Of a stretch of 64,000 nucleotides of DNA, positions 20,525-29,117 are shown piece after piece. The position numbers and the translations under genes were made by a program. The DNA is from Amycolatopsis sp. GM8 (lineage in GTDB: Bacteria > Actinomycetota > Actinomycetes > Mycobacteriales > Pseudonocardiaceae): positions 248,001-312,000 of the forward strand of contig NZ_JAJKFK010000007.1 of assembly GCF_021653975.1 (NCBI RefSeq). The letters are read 5' to 3'. The notes beneath the pieces were generated by a model. That model made no database searches and was not told where the DNA came from. It was given only the letters and a program-made list of their open reading frames with translations. How positions within the stretch are numbered: the first letter of the stretch is position 1; every line of letters starts with the position of its first letter.

Positions 20525-22355
20525 AGCCGTTCCTCCTCATAGACGTGGTATCCATTCAGTGCCATCGGTCGCGCCGCGGGTGGCCGCTGCTGCTCCGGAG
20601 CTACCGGTCACCGTGCCCGAGGGCGTGCTCGACCCGCTGGCCGCTGTTGTGGTCGAGGCATTGCCGCAGATCGTTGCCGCCATCCCACCAGCGCCGGCTG
20701 CCGAACTCGGCCGCCTCGGCGCCGGCGACTCTCCGCGCAGTGAACGCCGACACGGGATGCGGATGGTCACCGTTTCCGGCGCCGGACGTCTGGGCCGATC
20801 ACCGACGATGGCCGCTCTGGACTCGCTGGGCTCCCTTCTGCCAGAACGCCTGCTCGGCGCTCTCGAACTCACCGTCGCCGCCCTGGCACCGGCTGCGCCG
20901 GAACATCTGACCAGCACCATGCCGGAGGTCGTGCGCTCCGGACCGTTCGCCTTCGTGGCCACCGGAAGCGAAAGCGAAGTCTCCCAAGCGGTGCGACAGC
21001 TGGACCAGCTCGCGCCCGGCGCCGCGACTCTGGTGGCGAAACTCGTCGCGGCACTGGCGGGACACGAATCGCTCGTCCCTCTGCTGCGCCCCGGCCCCGA
21101 CGCGACCGGCGAAGCCGACATCGCCGCCGCTCACGGAGCCGCACACCTGGCACTCGCAGTGATCACCGCCGCCGCGGTGCTCGGTCAGGTGCGGGCACCG
21201 ATCGCCGGAGCCGAACCGCCTGCCGTGATCGGTCTGGCGCTCGCCGCGACAGCTCGATTGCTACGCGATCTTCCGATGCCTCCCTCCTACGCCGGAGCCC
21301 TGTTCGCGAGGCAGCGCACCGAATACCGCCTCCCCCGGGGAGCTGCGGGCACGATTCCCGTTACAGGGCATCGGTTTGCGCTCACCGAAGGTGCCGTTCC
21401 AGAGACCGCCGACTTCTCGTCGAACGGACTGGTCGCGGTGGTCGATGGTGGCGCGGCGATCCACACCGGAATCGCGGATGGCGCGGTCAATGTGATGTCG
21501 CGCGTCTTGGAAGAGCCCCCGGACCAGGTGGACCTGAACGGCTGGGACGAAGTGGTGGAAGTGAGCTGGCGGGCTGCCACCGGGTTCGCTTCGGTCGTCG
21601 GTCCCGACGGGACGGCGCCCGATCAACTCCGTCGGCAGACGCCACCCTGGCCGGGCGAGTATCGGCTGCGCGTGCACGCACGCGGCCGGGATGAGGGCGA
21701 CGAAACCGAGTCCTACCAACTGATCGTGTGGGCGGCCCCGGCCGCGCCCGAGATCGTGCACAAACACACGGACCGCCTGGGCCACCGCTTGCGTGGCGAA
21801 CCGGAACCAGCCGTCCGGCCGAAGCCGGAGGCGGCCTACCGCTGGGTTCGGCAAAGCCTGCTCGGTGACGCCGCGACCGTCACGGTGGTGACCGGCTCGA
21901 CGGTCGACGACGTGATCCGCGCGTTCGGTGGCGATCCCGCACACTGCGAATCCGCCCGGGAACTGGGGCAGCGCTACGGAATCGAGCCGTGGGTAACGGT
22001 GCTCGCTGTCGAAGACGCTGTGCTCGCCGTGGAGTTCAACGGCTGGCAGGGCGGCAACCGCGAGATCATGCGCGCGCTTTCCCGCAGTGGGCGCGCGGGC
22101 AGCATGTACTGGAACGTCAACGCTCTGACGCGCCTGACTCTCGCTGAGCACGGCGAGCTGCTGGCCGCGTTCGAACCCGGAATCGAACCGCATCCGGACC
22201 TGGCCGTGTTCGAAGGACTCGATTTGGCCGACTACCGCGACAAAATCGGCAAGGGTCTGGTCGCCGTGGAACGGTTCACCGGCTACGGAATCCGCCCGAT
22301 GGATCTGGACCGGATCGCGGGCACGGATGCGGGCTATCCGATCTCGAAACCATGA
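20517..22355 (+). CDS. Large protein of unknown function (possible DUF6461-type C-terminus)
   Basis: A 612-residue soluble protein with no signal peptide or membrane span. Residues 1-280 are Ala/Leu-rich and probably helical. About 280-420 form a beta-rich domain (HRFALTEGAVPETADFSSNG, then WPGEYRLRVHARGRD). About 435-612 resemble the actinobacterial DUF6461-type domain (YRWVRQSLLGDAATVTVVTG, VEFNGWQGGNREIMRALSR, SMYWNVNALTRLTLAEHGE). I recognise this last part only tentatively. It is divergent from the CBM2 kinase with 131 bases between the starts, so co-regulation is possible. No catalytic motif is recognisable. The sequence is long, in-frame and well composed, so the gene is real even though its role is not known. 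Confidence 0.8.
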   Translation: MNEAVPPHRRGIHSVPSVAPRVAAAAPELPVTVPEGVLDPLAAVVVEALPQIVAAIPPAPAAELGRLGAGDSPRSERRHGMRMVTVSGAGRLGRSPTMAALDSLGSLLPERLLGALELTVAALAPAAPEHLTSTMPEVVRSGPFAFVATGSESEVSQAVRQLDQLAPGAATLVAKLVAALAGHESLVPLLRPGPDATGEADIAAAHGAAHLALAVITAAAVLGQVRAPIAGAEPPAVIGLALAATARLLRDLPMPPSYAGALFARQRTEYRLPRGAAGTIPVTGHRFALTEGAVPETADFSSNGLVAVVDGGAAIHTGIADGAVNVMSRVLEEPPDQVDLNGWDEVVEVSWRAATGFASVVGPDGTAPDQLRRQTPPWPGEYRLRVHARGRDEGDETESYQLIVWAAPAAPEIVHKHTDRLGHRLRGEPEPAVRPKPEAAYRWVRQSLLGDAATVTVVTGSTVDDVIRAFGGDPAHCESARELGQRYGIEPWVTVLAVEDAVLAVEFNGWQGGNREIMRALSRSGRAGSMYWNVNALTRLTLAEHGELLAAFEPGIEPHPDLAVFEGLDLADYRDKIGKGLVAVERFTGYGIRPMDLDRIAGTDAGYPISKP

Positions 22356-22356
22356 G

Positions 22357-22377
22357 ATTCCTTTGACCACAAGGAAT
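22357..22377. terminator. Small hairpin between convergent genes
   Basis: ATTCCTT (22357-22363), loop of 7, AAGGAAT (22371-22377), followed by TTCC. It lies right after the stop of the unknown 612-residue gene in an AT-richer stretch shared with the glycosyltransferase gene end. Confidence 0.45.
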
Positions 22378-22507
22378 TTCCACATAAAATCCACAATAGA
22401 CATTCGTTCCTCCTCGACTGGTGAGCTTGCGACCACTATGCCGGGAGGCACCGACAAAAACCGGGGCGGTCCCGGAAACGTTCACTAGAAAGGGGGAACC
22501 CCGGCGC

Positions 22508-23590
22508 TCAGGAGGCCAGGGAGTGGTACAGCTGGATATGGGACCGCGCAGCCGCACGCCACGTGTAGCGAGCGGCCAGAGCCTCACCCGCCGCACGGCG
22601 CGCAGGATCCGGTCCCGCCAAAGCCCGTGAAAGCTCCCGCGCCAGGGTCGGCGCGTCCGAGCCGAAGCCGGCTACCCCACCGAACACCTCACGCAGTACC
22701 GGCAGATCGCTTGCCACCAAAGGAACTCCAGCCGCCACGGCCTCCATCGCGGCCAGTCCGAAACCTTCCTTCGCCGACGGGAAGGCGAAGACCCCGGCCG
22801 CCGCCATCAGGAAAGGAAGCTCGTCATGAGCCACCGCACCCAGCACGACCGGCGACACGTCCAGCCCGATCGCGCGCTTCTCCCATCGCGTCCGGTAGTC
22901 GCGGTAGTCGAACAGGGTCTCGCCGCCGGCGATGACCAGACGCACGTCCCGTTCTTCCAGCAGGGCAAAGGCTTCCAGCAGTTCGAGCGAGCCCTTTCGC
23001 GGTTCGATCCCGCCCACGGACAGGACATACCTGCCCAGGCGATCGCGCCACCGCTGCCGTTCTTCTTGTGCCGCGGGGGAAGCCGCCGCGGCGAACCGCG
23101 CGGCTTCGACCCCGTTGGGGATCACGGTGGCCGTGATTCCCCAGCCGTCGAGGAGCTCGCCGGCCACCGCGGCCGAGACACACACGTGTGCGTACGGCCG
23201 TACGATCGCCCGCTCGTGGCAGGCGGCGAGCTCCGGCGTCGTGAAATGGTCGATGTGGTGGACGGTCCGCACGCAGCGGTCGACCGCGTTCGCGCTGATG
23301 CAGTCCTGGGCGTGCACGATGTCATAGGCACCCGGTTCGAAGCCGGCGCGCAGCGTGTCGATGGATCGCAGGATCCGCGGGCCGACGGCTTCGCCGTCGA
23401 GATCGGGGAACGGCACGATCCGCAGCCGCACGCGCGGGTCGACGGGACGAAAGAAACCGCTGTCGCCACCACGGCCGAGCGTCCAGACCGTCACGTCCTG
23501 CCCCTCAGCGGCGAGCGCCTCCGCGAGCGCGAGCGTGTGCACCACCCCACCGCGAGGCTTCGTCGAGTAACTCAGGAGCGCGATCCTCAT
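22508..23590 (-). CDS. MSMEG_0565-type family 4 glycosyltransferase
   Basis: This GT-B glycosyltransferase of 360 aa resembles the MSMEG_0565 family found with sll0784-type nitrilases. The N-terminal domain starts MRIALLSYSTKPRGGVVHTL, a typical glycine-rich donor-proximal loop. The C-terminal domain has VGGIEPRKGSLELLEAF and the E-x7-E motif in EGFGLAAMEAVAAG. The ATG at 23590 overlaps the upstream nitrilase stop (ATGA); a longer open frame is a shadow. It is the last gene of the eight-gene operon and presumably adds a sugar to the unknown product. Confidence 0.92.
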   Translation of the reverse strand: MRIALLSYSTKPRGGVVHTLALAEALAAEGQDVTVWTLGRGGDSGFFRPVDPRVRLRIVPFPDLDGEAVGPRILRSIDTLRAGFEPGAYDIVHAQDCISANAVDRCVRTVHHIDHFTTPELAACHERAIVRPYAHVCVSAAVAGELLDGWGITATVIPNGVEAARFAAAASPAAQEERQRWRDRLGRYVLSVGGIEPRKGSLELLEAFALLEERDVRLVIAGGETLFDYRDYRTRWEKRAIGLDVSPVVLGAVAHDELPFLMAAAGVFAFPSAKEGFGLAAMEAVAAGVPLVASDLPVLREVFGGVAGFGSDAPTLARELSRALAGPDPARRAAGEALAARYTWRAAARSHIQLYHSLAS

Positions 23591-24414
23591 GCGCCGTAGA
23601 CCTCCGGCTTGCGCTCGTCGAGGTGCTTCAGCACGCGACGCGCCGTCGCGATCTCCGCCTGCACGTCCAATTCCGCGACGGCGATCCCCGCCTTGGCCCA
23701 CGTACGCGCGAGGATGTCACCACCGGGACCGACGACCTTGGCCTGACCCAGGAACCGCATACCGCCCAGGGCACCGGTCTGGTTCGACGATGCCAGCACC
23801 ACCTGGTTCTCCGCGGCCCTGGCCTGGTCGTAGAGGTCGAACAGCCGGGACTGCCGGTCCTGCGCCATGCGCGGCGCGCGGTTCGTGATGCTCGTCGGCC
23901 ATGCCGACAGGCAGGCGAGCACCTCAGCACCGTCGACCGCGAGGGTGCGGGCGGACTCGGGGAACGTCTTGTCGTAGTCGATGAGCATGCCGACCCGGCC
24001 GACAGGCGTCTCGAAAGCGGCGAACCGCTCTCCCGGCGCGTAGGCCGCCGACTCCCCCGCCGGCTGGTGGACCTTGCGATGCCGGCCCAGCACGCCGTCC
24101 CCGGTCACGCAGACCGCGGAGTTGTATCGCAGATCGCCGTCGACCTCGCAGAAACCCAGGCACACCACCATTTCCGCGGCCATCGCGGCGACCTTGGCGA
24201 TCTCCGGCCCGTCGACGTCCAGCGCCGGTGGGAGGGCCTCCGGGTCGGGATGGCGGAGGTCCGCGAGGTAGCCGCCCAGCGCGGCGTCCGGCAGCACCAG
24301 CAGAGACGCCCCCGAACTGCGCGCATGCTCGATCAAAGTCCCGATGCGCTGCAGGTCGAAGTCGAGGTCGCGGCCGAAATGCGCGGCCACCGCACCAATC
24401 CGGATGAGGCCCAT
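23587..24414 (-). CDS. Nitrilase-fold protein lacking catalytic Cys and Glu (pseudo-nitrilase)
   Basis: The 275-residue carbon-nitrogen hydrolase fold is closely related to its upstream neighbour; both start with (G/T)xIRxxAVAAxFxRDL and share LGGYLADL, HRKVHQP and FPESAR. The usual triad is Glu-Lys-Cys. Here position 43 is Asp (LVLPDAALGGY, codon 24286-24288), Lys114 is kept, and the nucleophile position 146 is Asp (MLIDYDKTFPES, codon 23977-23979). Both changes are single-residue in an otherwise intact frame, so this is a maintained paralogue rather than a decayed gene. It probably lacks hydrolase activity and may be a structural partner of the active enzyme in a mixed spiral oligomer, or a binding protein. 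The start ATG lies five bases downstream of the neighbour's stop. Confidence 0.88.
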   Translation of the reverse strand: MGLIRIGAVAAHFGRDLDFDLQRIGTLIEHARSSGASLLVLPDAALGGYLADLRHPDPEALPPALDVDGPEIAKVAAMAAEMVVCLGFCEVDGDLRYNSAVCVTGDGVLGRHRKVHQPAGESAAYAPGERFAAFETPVGRVGMLIDYDKTFPESARTLAVDGAEVLACLSAWPTSITNRAPRMAQDRQSRLFDLYDQARAAENQVVLASSNQTGALGGMRFLGQAKVVGPGGDILARTWAKAGIAVAELDVQAEIATARRVLKHLDERKPEVYGA

Positions 24415-24419
24415 GGAAC

Positions 24420-25280
24420 CTAGTATCTCGTTTCGGCGAGCTCTTCCTCGCCGGCGCCCAGACCCGGATACGCCTCCGGGCGCCGGTCCCGCAGATGTCC
24501 CATCGAACGGCGCGCCGTTTCGAGCGCCTGCTTCACGTCGAGTTCGGCCACCGCCAACCCCGCCGTGACGCCGGTGTCGGACACGATCTCGCCGCCCGGG
24601 TCGACCACCTTCGCGCTGGCGACGAACCGCAGTGCGCCGAAGGTGCCGGACTGGTTCGCCGAGAGCCACACGATCTGGTTCTCGAGCGCGCGGGCCCGGT
24701 CGAACAGGTCGAACCGGCGCTTCCAGCGGTCCTGCGCGAGGTCGGCGGCCGGGTTGGTGCGACTGCCGGGCCACGCCGAGATGCACACGCCGATTTCGGC
24801 GCCGTCCAGGGCGAGCGAACGGGCCGACTCGGGGAAGGCCTTGTCGTAGCAGATCATGGTGCCGAGCCGGCCGACCGGTGTGTCGAACGCGGCGAATGAC
24901 TGGCCGGCACCGTAACTGGCGTCCTCTGACAACGGCTGGTGCACCTTGCGGTGGTTGCCGAGCACGCCGTCGCCATTGACACAGACCGCGCTGTTGTACA
25001 GGCGATCACCGGCGTCCTCGCAATAACCGGCGACCACGACCATTTCGCCGGCCAGCTTGATGAGGCGCCGGATTTCCGGGCCGTCGAGTGTCAGCGGCGG
25101 TGGGCCTTCCGCGCCACCGCTGAGGTCGGCAAGGTAGCCGCCGAGGCACGCCTCGGGTAATGCGAGCAGACCGACCCCGTCGGCCCGGGCCTGCTCGATG
25201 AGCCGTTCGATCCGGGCGAAGTCCTCGTCCAGATCCCGATCGAAAGGAGCCGCGACCGCGGCCATCCGCAAGATGGTCAT
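24420..25280 (-). CDS. Sll0784/MSMEG_0566-type nitrilase, catalytically intact
   Basis: This carbon-nitrogen hydrolase of 286 aa is the Nit6803/MSMEG_0566-like member of the cluster; family enzymes hydrolyse nitriles or amides through a thioester. The triad is complete: Glu43 in LALPEACLGGY, Lys112 in HRKVHQP and Cys144 in MICYDKAFPES (codon 24849-24851). The ATG at 25280 overlaps the stop of the GNAT/AIRS gene (ATGA). It ends five bases before the start of the pseudo-nitrilase, so the two are translated from one message. The physiological nitrile is not known. Confidence 0.93.
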   Translation of the reverse strand: MTILRMAAVAAPFDRDLDEDFARIERLIEQARADGVGLLALPEACLGGYLADLSGGAEGPPPLTLDGPEIRRLIKLAGEMVVVAGYCEDAGDRLYNSAVCVNGDGVLGNHRKVHQPLSEDASYGAGQSFAAFDTPVGRLGTMICYDKAFPESARSLALDGAEIGVCISAWPGSRTNPAADLAQDRWKRRFDLFDRARALENQIVWLSANQSGTFGALRFVASAKVVDPGGEIVSDTGVTAGLAVAELDVKQALETARRSMGHLRDRRPEAYPGLGAGEEELAETRY

Positions 25281-26659
25281 GCCCGTCCCAATCCCGTCAC
25301 GCCCCCGGCGAGTACTTCGGTCCTTTCCCCGTCCGGCCAGCACAACGCCACGCCCTGACCGGACACCAACCGTCCACAGTCGACAGACATGGCGGGCCCG
25401 GCTTCGAGCGGGCTGGTGCCCGGCCCGTCCGTCGTCAGCATCGCGAAACCCGGAAAGCAGGTGAGCCAATCGCCCAGACTTGTCCCCGCAGGCCGGGGGA
25501 TCCGCGCCAGGTCGAGTTCGGCGCCGCAACCGCTGGCCTCCGCGAGCATGCCGAGGGTGCCGGCGATGCCGGCCATGGACACGTCCTTGGCGGCGGCCGG
25601 GCGGGCGTGGGCGACCGACGCCAGCATCGCGCGCAGCTCGGGGGTACGGCGAGACGTCGTCGAATCCCATTGGCGGCCGGCGTATCCCGGGCGCCAGCGG
25701 CCACCGAGGTCCGCGGTCAGGCGGATGGCGTGACCAGTTTTGCCGCCACCGCCGGGGATCGGGTGCGCTGCCTTGCCGAGCGCGGTGACCGACAGGGCGG
25801 CGGGCACGCCGAACTGGGTGTGGCCGCCAAGGACGGGCACGCCGTAGGCCTCGCTGGCCCGCCGTAAGCCGGCGAGCACGCGGCTCGCGAACGACCGGTC
25901 GCGGGCGCCGAGGGCATCGAGCAGGCCGACCGGTTGCGCGCCCATCGCGGCGAGGTCGTTGACGTTGACCAGGACCGAGCACCAGCCGGCCCAGTCCGGG
26001 TCGCGTTCGACCATCGACGGGACGATCGCGTCGCAGGCCGCGACCAGATCACTGCCGGGCACGGGTACGCCGTCGTCGCCGACGAAGCCGGCGGGGCCGG
26101 CCAGGCCGGTGAGGAGCGAGCCGAGGTCGCGCTTGGTCGCGTCGGCCAGGGCCTGGATGCGGCCGATGGGCCAGCGCATCAGGACGTGCGGCGTGTCCGC
26201 GACGGTCACGGCGCGGACCGGCTGCCAGCCCAGCCTGGTGAACATGGTCTCGTTGCGCGTCTGGACGGTGGCCTCGAACCGGAGCACGCCAGCGTTCTCC
26301 GCGTACGCGCAGGCCGCACGCACCAGGGCGGCGCCGACACGGCCACGGCTCGTCGGGGCGACGACCAAGCGGCCGCCGATCCACCAGCCGAGGTCTGGAC
26401 CATCTGTCGCCGGGTACAGGCGGACGCCGCCGATGACCACGCCCGCGCGGTCGCGGGCCACGAGGATCACGGTGCGCGGGTCATCGTCGTGCTCGTCGAG
26501 GTCGTGGCCGGTGAACAGGCCCTGCTCATCGACGAACACGTTGGCGCGCAAGGCTCGGTACGCGGCGATCGTCGACGGGTCGTCGGCTTGCTCGACCTGA
26601 AACGCCGGTTGGCGCGCGACGCTGACCCGGTCGCCGAGGATCGCCAGTACGTCGCGCAC
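25277..26659 (-). CDS. MSMEG_0567/sll0787-type GNAT N-acetyltransferase fused to AIR-synthase-like domain
   Basis: A 460-residue two-domain protein. Residues about 15-160 form a GNAT acetyltransferase (AYRALRANVFVDEQGLF, acetyl-CoA loop VAPTSRGRVGAALVRAA). Residues about 170-450 form a PurM/SelD-like ATP-binding domain (NVNDLAAMGAQPVGLLDALG, GGHTQFGVPAALSVTALG, KDVSMAGIAGTLGMLAEASG), a fold that usually activates a carbonyl or amide oxygen with ATP. The same fusion is known in MSMEG_0567. It starts with GTG one base after the radical SAM stop and overlaps the nitrilase start. It probably couples acylation with ATP-driven dehydration or cyclisation in the unknown pathway. Confidence 0.92.
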   Translation of the reverse strand: MRDVLAILGDRVSVARQPAFQVEQADDPSTIAAYRALRANVFVDEQGLFTGHDLDEHDDDPRTVILVARDRAGVVIGGVRLYPATDGPDLGWWIGGRLVVAPTSRGRVGAALVRAACAYAENAGVLRFEATVQTRNETMFTRLGWQPVRAVTVADTPHVLMRWPIGRIQALADATKRDLGSLLTGLAGPAGFVGDDGVPVPGSDLVAACDAIVPSMVERDPDWAGWCSVLVNVNDLAAMGAQPVGLLDALGARDRSFASRVLAGLRRASEAYGVPVLGGHTQFGVPAALSVTALGKAAHPIPGGGGKTGHAIRLTADLGGRWRPGYAGRQWDSTTSRRTPELRAMLASVAHARPAAAKDVSMAGIAGTLGMLAEASGCGAELDLARIPRPAGTSLGDWLTCFPGFAMLTTDGPGTSPLEAGPAMSVDCGRLVSGQGVALCWPDGERTEVLAGGVTGLGRA

Positions 26660-26660
26660 G

Positions 26661-27734
26661 TCAGGCTCCCGCCGCGCTCAGCGCACCGCACGCACCGCAT
26701 GCGGCGCAGCCCGCACCCTGGTCGGCGCCAACCATCGCGGCATCGCGGAGCAGGGCGGCGACGCGCTGGGTGACGTCCTTGACCAGCGCCGCGGACGGGG
26801 CCTTCGCGCCGTCGCGCCGGGCGAGGGTGCCCAGCATCGGGCGCATCGGGACGACGAACGGGTATACGCCACGGTCAATGAGGCGGGCGGCGCCGGCGAC
26901 CAGCTCGTCGGGGTCTTCACCCAGGCCGATCAGCAGATATGTCGACACGCGGTTGCGGCCGAAGACGCGCACGGCTTCGTCCCACGCGGCCTCGTACTCG
27001 CGCATCGGGACCGTGGACTTGCCCGGCATCCAGCGCCGGCGCACGTCGTCGTCCAGTGACTCGACGTGGATGCCGATCGACGTGGCGCCTGCCGACGCCA
27101 ACTCGCTCAGCACAGCGAGGTCGCCCGGTGGCTCGATCTGTACCTGGATCGGCAGCCCCGGCACGGCGTCCAGCACGGCGCGTACGCAGCGCACCAGATG
27201 GCGCGCGCCGCGGTCGGGACCCGCCGTTGTGCCCGTGGTCATCACCATCTGGCGGATCCCATCGAGCCGGACCGCCGCCTCGGCGACCTCGGCGAGCTGC
27301 GCTGGGGTCTTCGCGGCGACAGTCGCCCCGGCGCGCAGCGACTCCTCGATCGTGCAGAAACGGCAGCGCTGGTCCTCGACATAGCGGATGCACGTCTGCA
27401 CCACCGTCGTGGCCAGGACATCGCGGCCATGCAGCAGCGCGATCTGCTGATAAGGCACGCCGTCCGCGGTCTTCAGGTCGTAAAACCGAGGCCGCGCAAC
27501 CGGTTCGACCGACAGCCCCAGGTCGATCCTGCCGTCGAACACCCGTCCGTCGCGGACGGTGTACGGGCTTTCCGGGTTGAGGGGCAGCGCCGCGTTGGCA
27601 CCGTCGACGACCAGATGACCGTCATCGCTCGGCCCGGCGCCCTTGGTGCGCCGCACGGGCGCATCCCAGCGCACGCCACGGACGGCGATGTCCACCCTGG
27701 CTTCGAAAGAGTCCTGCTCGGTGCCAACGCGCAC
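26661..27734 (-). CDS. MSMEG_0568-type radical SAM enzyme
   Basis: A 357-residue radical SAM protein. The cluster motif is CIRYVEDQRCRFC, a C-x8-C-x2-C spacing longer than the classical CxxxCxxC. The SAM-binding GTTAGP and the barrel strands (QVQIEPPGD, SIGIHVESLDDDVRRRW) follow. The N-terminal 90 residues form a beta-rich extension. The C-terminus ends in CAACGAC, three closely spaced cysteines that might hold a second Fe-S centre. The start is GTG at 27734, nine bases after the sll0783-type gene. The enzyme is expected to do the key radical step of the operon's product; its substrate is not known. Confidence 0.93.
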   Translation of the reverse strand: MRVGTEQDSFEARVDIAVRGVRWDAPVRRTKGAGPSDDGHLVVDGANAALPLNPESPYTVRDGRVFDGRIDLGLSVEPVARPRFYDLKTADGVPYQQIALLHGRDVLATTVVQTCIRYVEDQRCRFCTIEESLRAGATVAAKTPAQLAEVAEAAVRLDGIRQMVMTTGTTAGPDRGARHLVRCVRAVLDAVPGLPIQVQIEPPGDLAVLSELASAGATSIGIHVESLDDDVRRRWMPGKSTVPMREYEAAWDEAVRVFGRNRVSTYLLIGLGEDPDELVAGAARLIDRGVYPFVVPMRPMLGTLARRDGAKAPSAALVKDVTQRVAALLRDAAMVGADQGAGCAACGACGALSAAGA

Positions 27735-27743
27735 TGCGGCCCC

Positions 27744-28256
27744 CTAGAACATGTAGGTCGAGTTGATGATGGCGCCCTTGCGGGCGTAGTGGATCAAGGC
27801 GTCCTGCACGTCGAGCGGGTGCGTCGGGATGACGCCCTCGATCAGGTCCTCCTCCCGCGCGCCGTGCAGCGACAGGCCGAACCGGCAGCAGAACACCTTG
27901 CCGCCCTCGGCGATGAACGTCTTGAGCTGGTCGTTGATGTTCAGCTCGCCGGGGAACGCCGCGTTGCCCGTCGTCGGGAAACCCCGGGTGGCCAGGCAGT
28001 TCAGCGAGCCAGGGCCATAGAAGTAGATCGCGGCCTCGAAACCCTTGCGCAGCGCCCGGGTCGCCTGCAGGATCGCCACGAAGCTCACCGAGGATTCGTG
28101 CGCGATGCCGTGTACCAGGGTGAAATACGTCTCGCCGTTCTCCGCCTTGTAGTCCGGGAAGACCTTGGTCCCACCGTACAAAGTGGACCCCTCCGGCAGG
28201 GCCGGGTGCGGAATCTCCTCGAGGCTCTTCTGCTCAAGGTCGGTCATCTCGGGCAT
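27744..28256 (-). CDS. MSMEG_0572/sll0783-type nitrogen-starvation protein
   Basis: The 170-residue protein belongs to the family named for Synechocystis sll0783, which is induced by nitrogen starvation. Family-like segments include LYGGTKVFPDYKAENGETYF, YFYGPGSLNCLATRGFP and the C-terminal IPTHPLDVQDALIHYARKGA. It carries a Cys pair (KVFCCRFGLSLHG) that may bind metal or act catalytically; the overall pattern recalls DsrE/F-like small folds, an inference only. The ATG has GAAGGAG upstream. It sits between the amidohydrolase and radical SAM genes. Its molecular function is unknown. Confidence 0.9.
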   Translation of the reverse strand: MPEMTDLEQKSLEEIPHPALPEGSTLYGGTKVFPDYKAENGETYFTLVHGIAHESSVSFVAILQATRALRKGFEAAIYFYGPGSLNCLATRGFPTTGNAAFPGELNINDQLKTFIAEGGKVFCCRFGLSLHGAREEDLIEGVIPTHPLDVQDALIHYARKGAIINSTYMF

Positions 28257-28273
28257 GCCAGCTCCTTCGTTTA

Positions 28274-29089
28274 TCAGCCGTAGAGTTTTTCGAAGTTCTC
28301 CCGGAACACCAGTCCGGAGAGCTCACCGTCGGCGGTGGCCGCCCGCATCCGGGCGTACTCCCCTTCCCAGTCGCCCCAGGGCTCGTCGCTCGCGAACAGG
28401 ATCCGGTCATGGCCGATGCCGCGCCGCGATACCTCGTCCGCCAGCCATCGGGGGGCGAACCCGATGGCCCACGACAAGTCCGTGTAGACCCGCTTTCCCG
28501 CCTCGATCCAGTCGAAGAACCGGGAGCCGGCGAGCTTGATGTGGCCGCTCATGCCGCCACCGAAATGCACCAGATGCACGGCGACGTGATCGCCATACCA
28601 CTCGACGAGATTGCCGACCTCGTCGATGTCCGAGGCCGCCCCGGGCGAGGTGTGCACGTGCACGACGAGGTCGCGCTCGCGGGCCACCCCGAAAATGCGG
28701 TCCAGCATGGGGCGGCAGGCGGGATCGCTCGCGCGACCGCCGAGGAGGAAACTCAGCTTCAGCGCTTTGACACCCGGTTCGGCCGCCAGCGCGAGCGCCT
28801 GCTCGGTACGCTGCACGTCGGTCGGCAGCGGCGAAACCCACAGCGCGGCGCGGATCCGGTCGTCGACCTGGGCGGCCTCGACACAGAGTTCGTTGAAGGC
28901 GAAGGCGACCCCGGGACCCGGCACCCCGTAGTTCGGGATGACCAGTGCGCGTTCGGTGCCTTCGGCGTCGAGATCGGCGATCAGCCCGGCGACCGTCGCG
29001 CGGGCCCTGGTGTCGGGGTTGACCGCCGGCCCGCCGTAGAACGGGTACGCCGGCAGCACGCCGATATGACGGTGCGCGTCGAATACCAT
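28274..29089 (-). CDS. Amidohydrolase-family (amidohydrolase_2-like) metal-dependent hydrolase
   Basis: A 271-residue TIM-barrel hydrolase. It opens with the metal-binding HxH in VFDAHRHIG, followed by VVHVHTSPG, VHLVHFGGG and the C-terminal FASDEPWGDWEGEY, whose Asp is the usual metal ligand. The family includes decarboxylases and hydrolases acting on carboxylic acids or amides. The ATG at 29089 has AAGGAC upstream; the open frame extending further is a shadow. It lies within the nitrilase operon, 17 bases before the sll0783-type gene, and is not a component of the better-known version of this cluster as I recall it, so it may tailor or degrade the product. Confidence 0.85.
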   Translation of the reverse strand: MVFDAHRHIGVLPAYPFYGGPAVNPDTRARATVAGLIADLDAEGTERALVIPNYGVPGPGVAFAFNELCVEAAQVDDRIRAALWVSPLPTDVQRTEQALALAAEPGVKALKLSFLLGGRASDPACRPMLDRIFGVARERDLVVHVHTSPGAASDIDEVGNLVEWYGDHVAVHLVHFGGGMSGHIKLAGSRFFDWIEAGKRVYTDLSWAIGFAPRWLADEVSRRGIGHDRILFASDEPWGDWEGEYARMRAATADGELSGLVFRENFEKLYG

Positions 29090-29117
29090 GGAAAGTCCTT
29101 GTCTCCCAAGGGAACCG

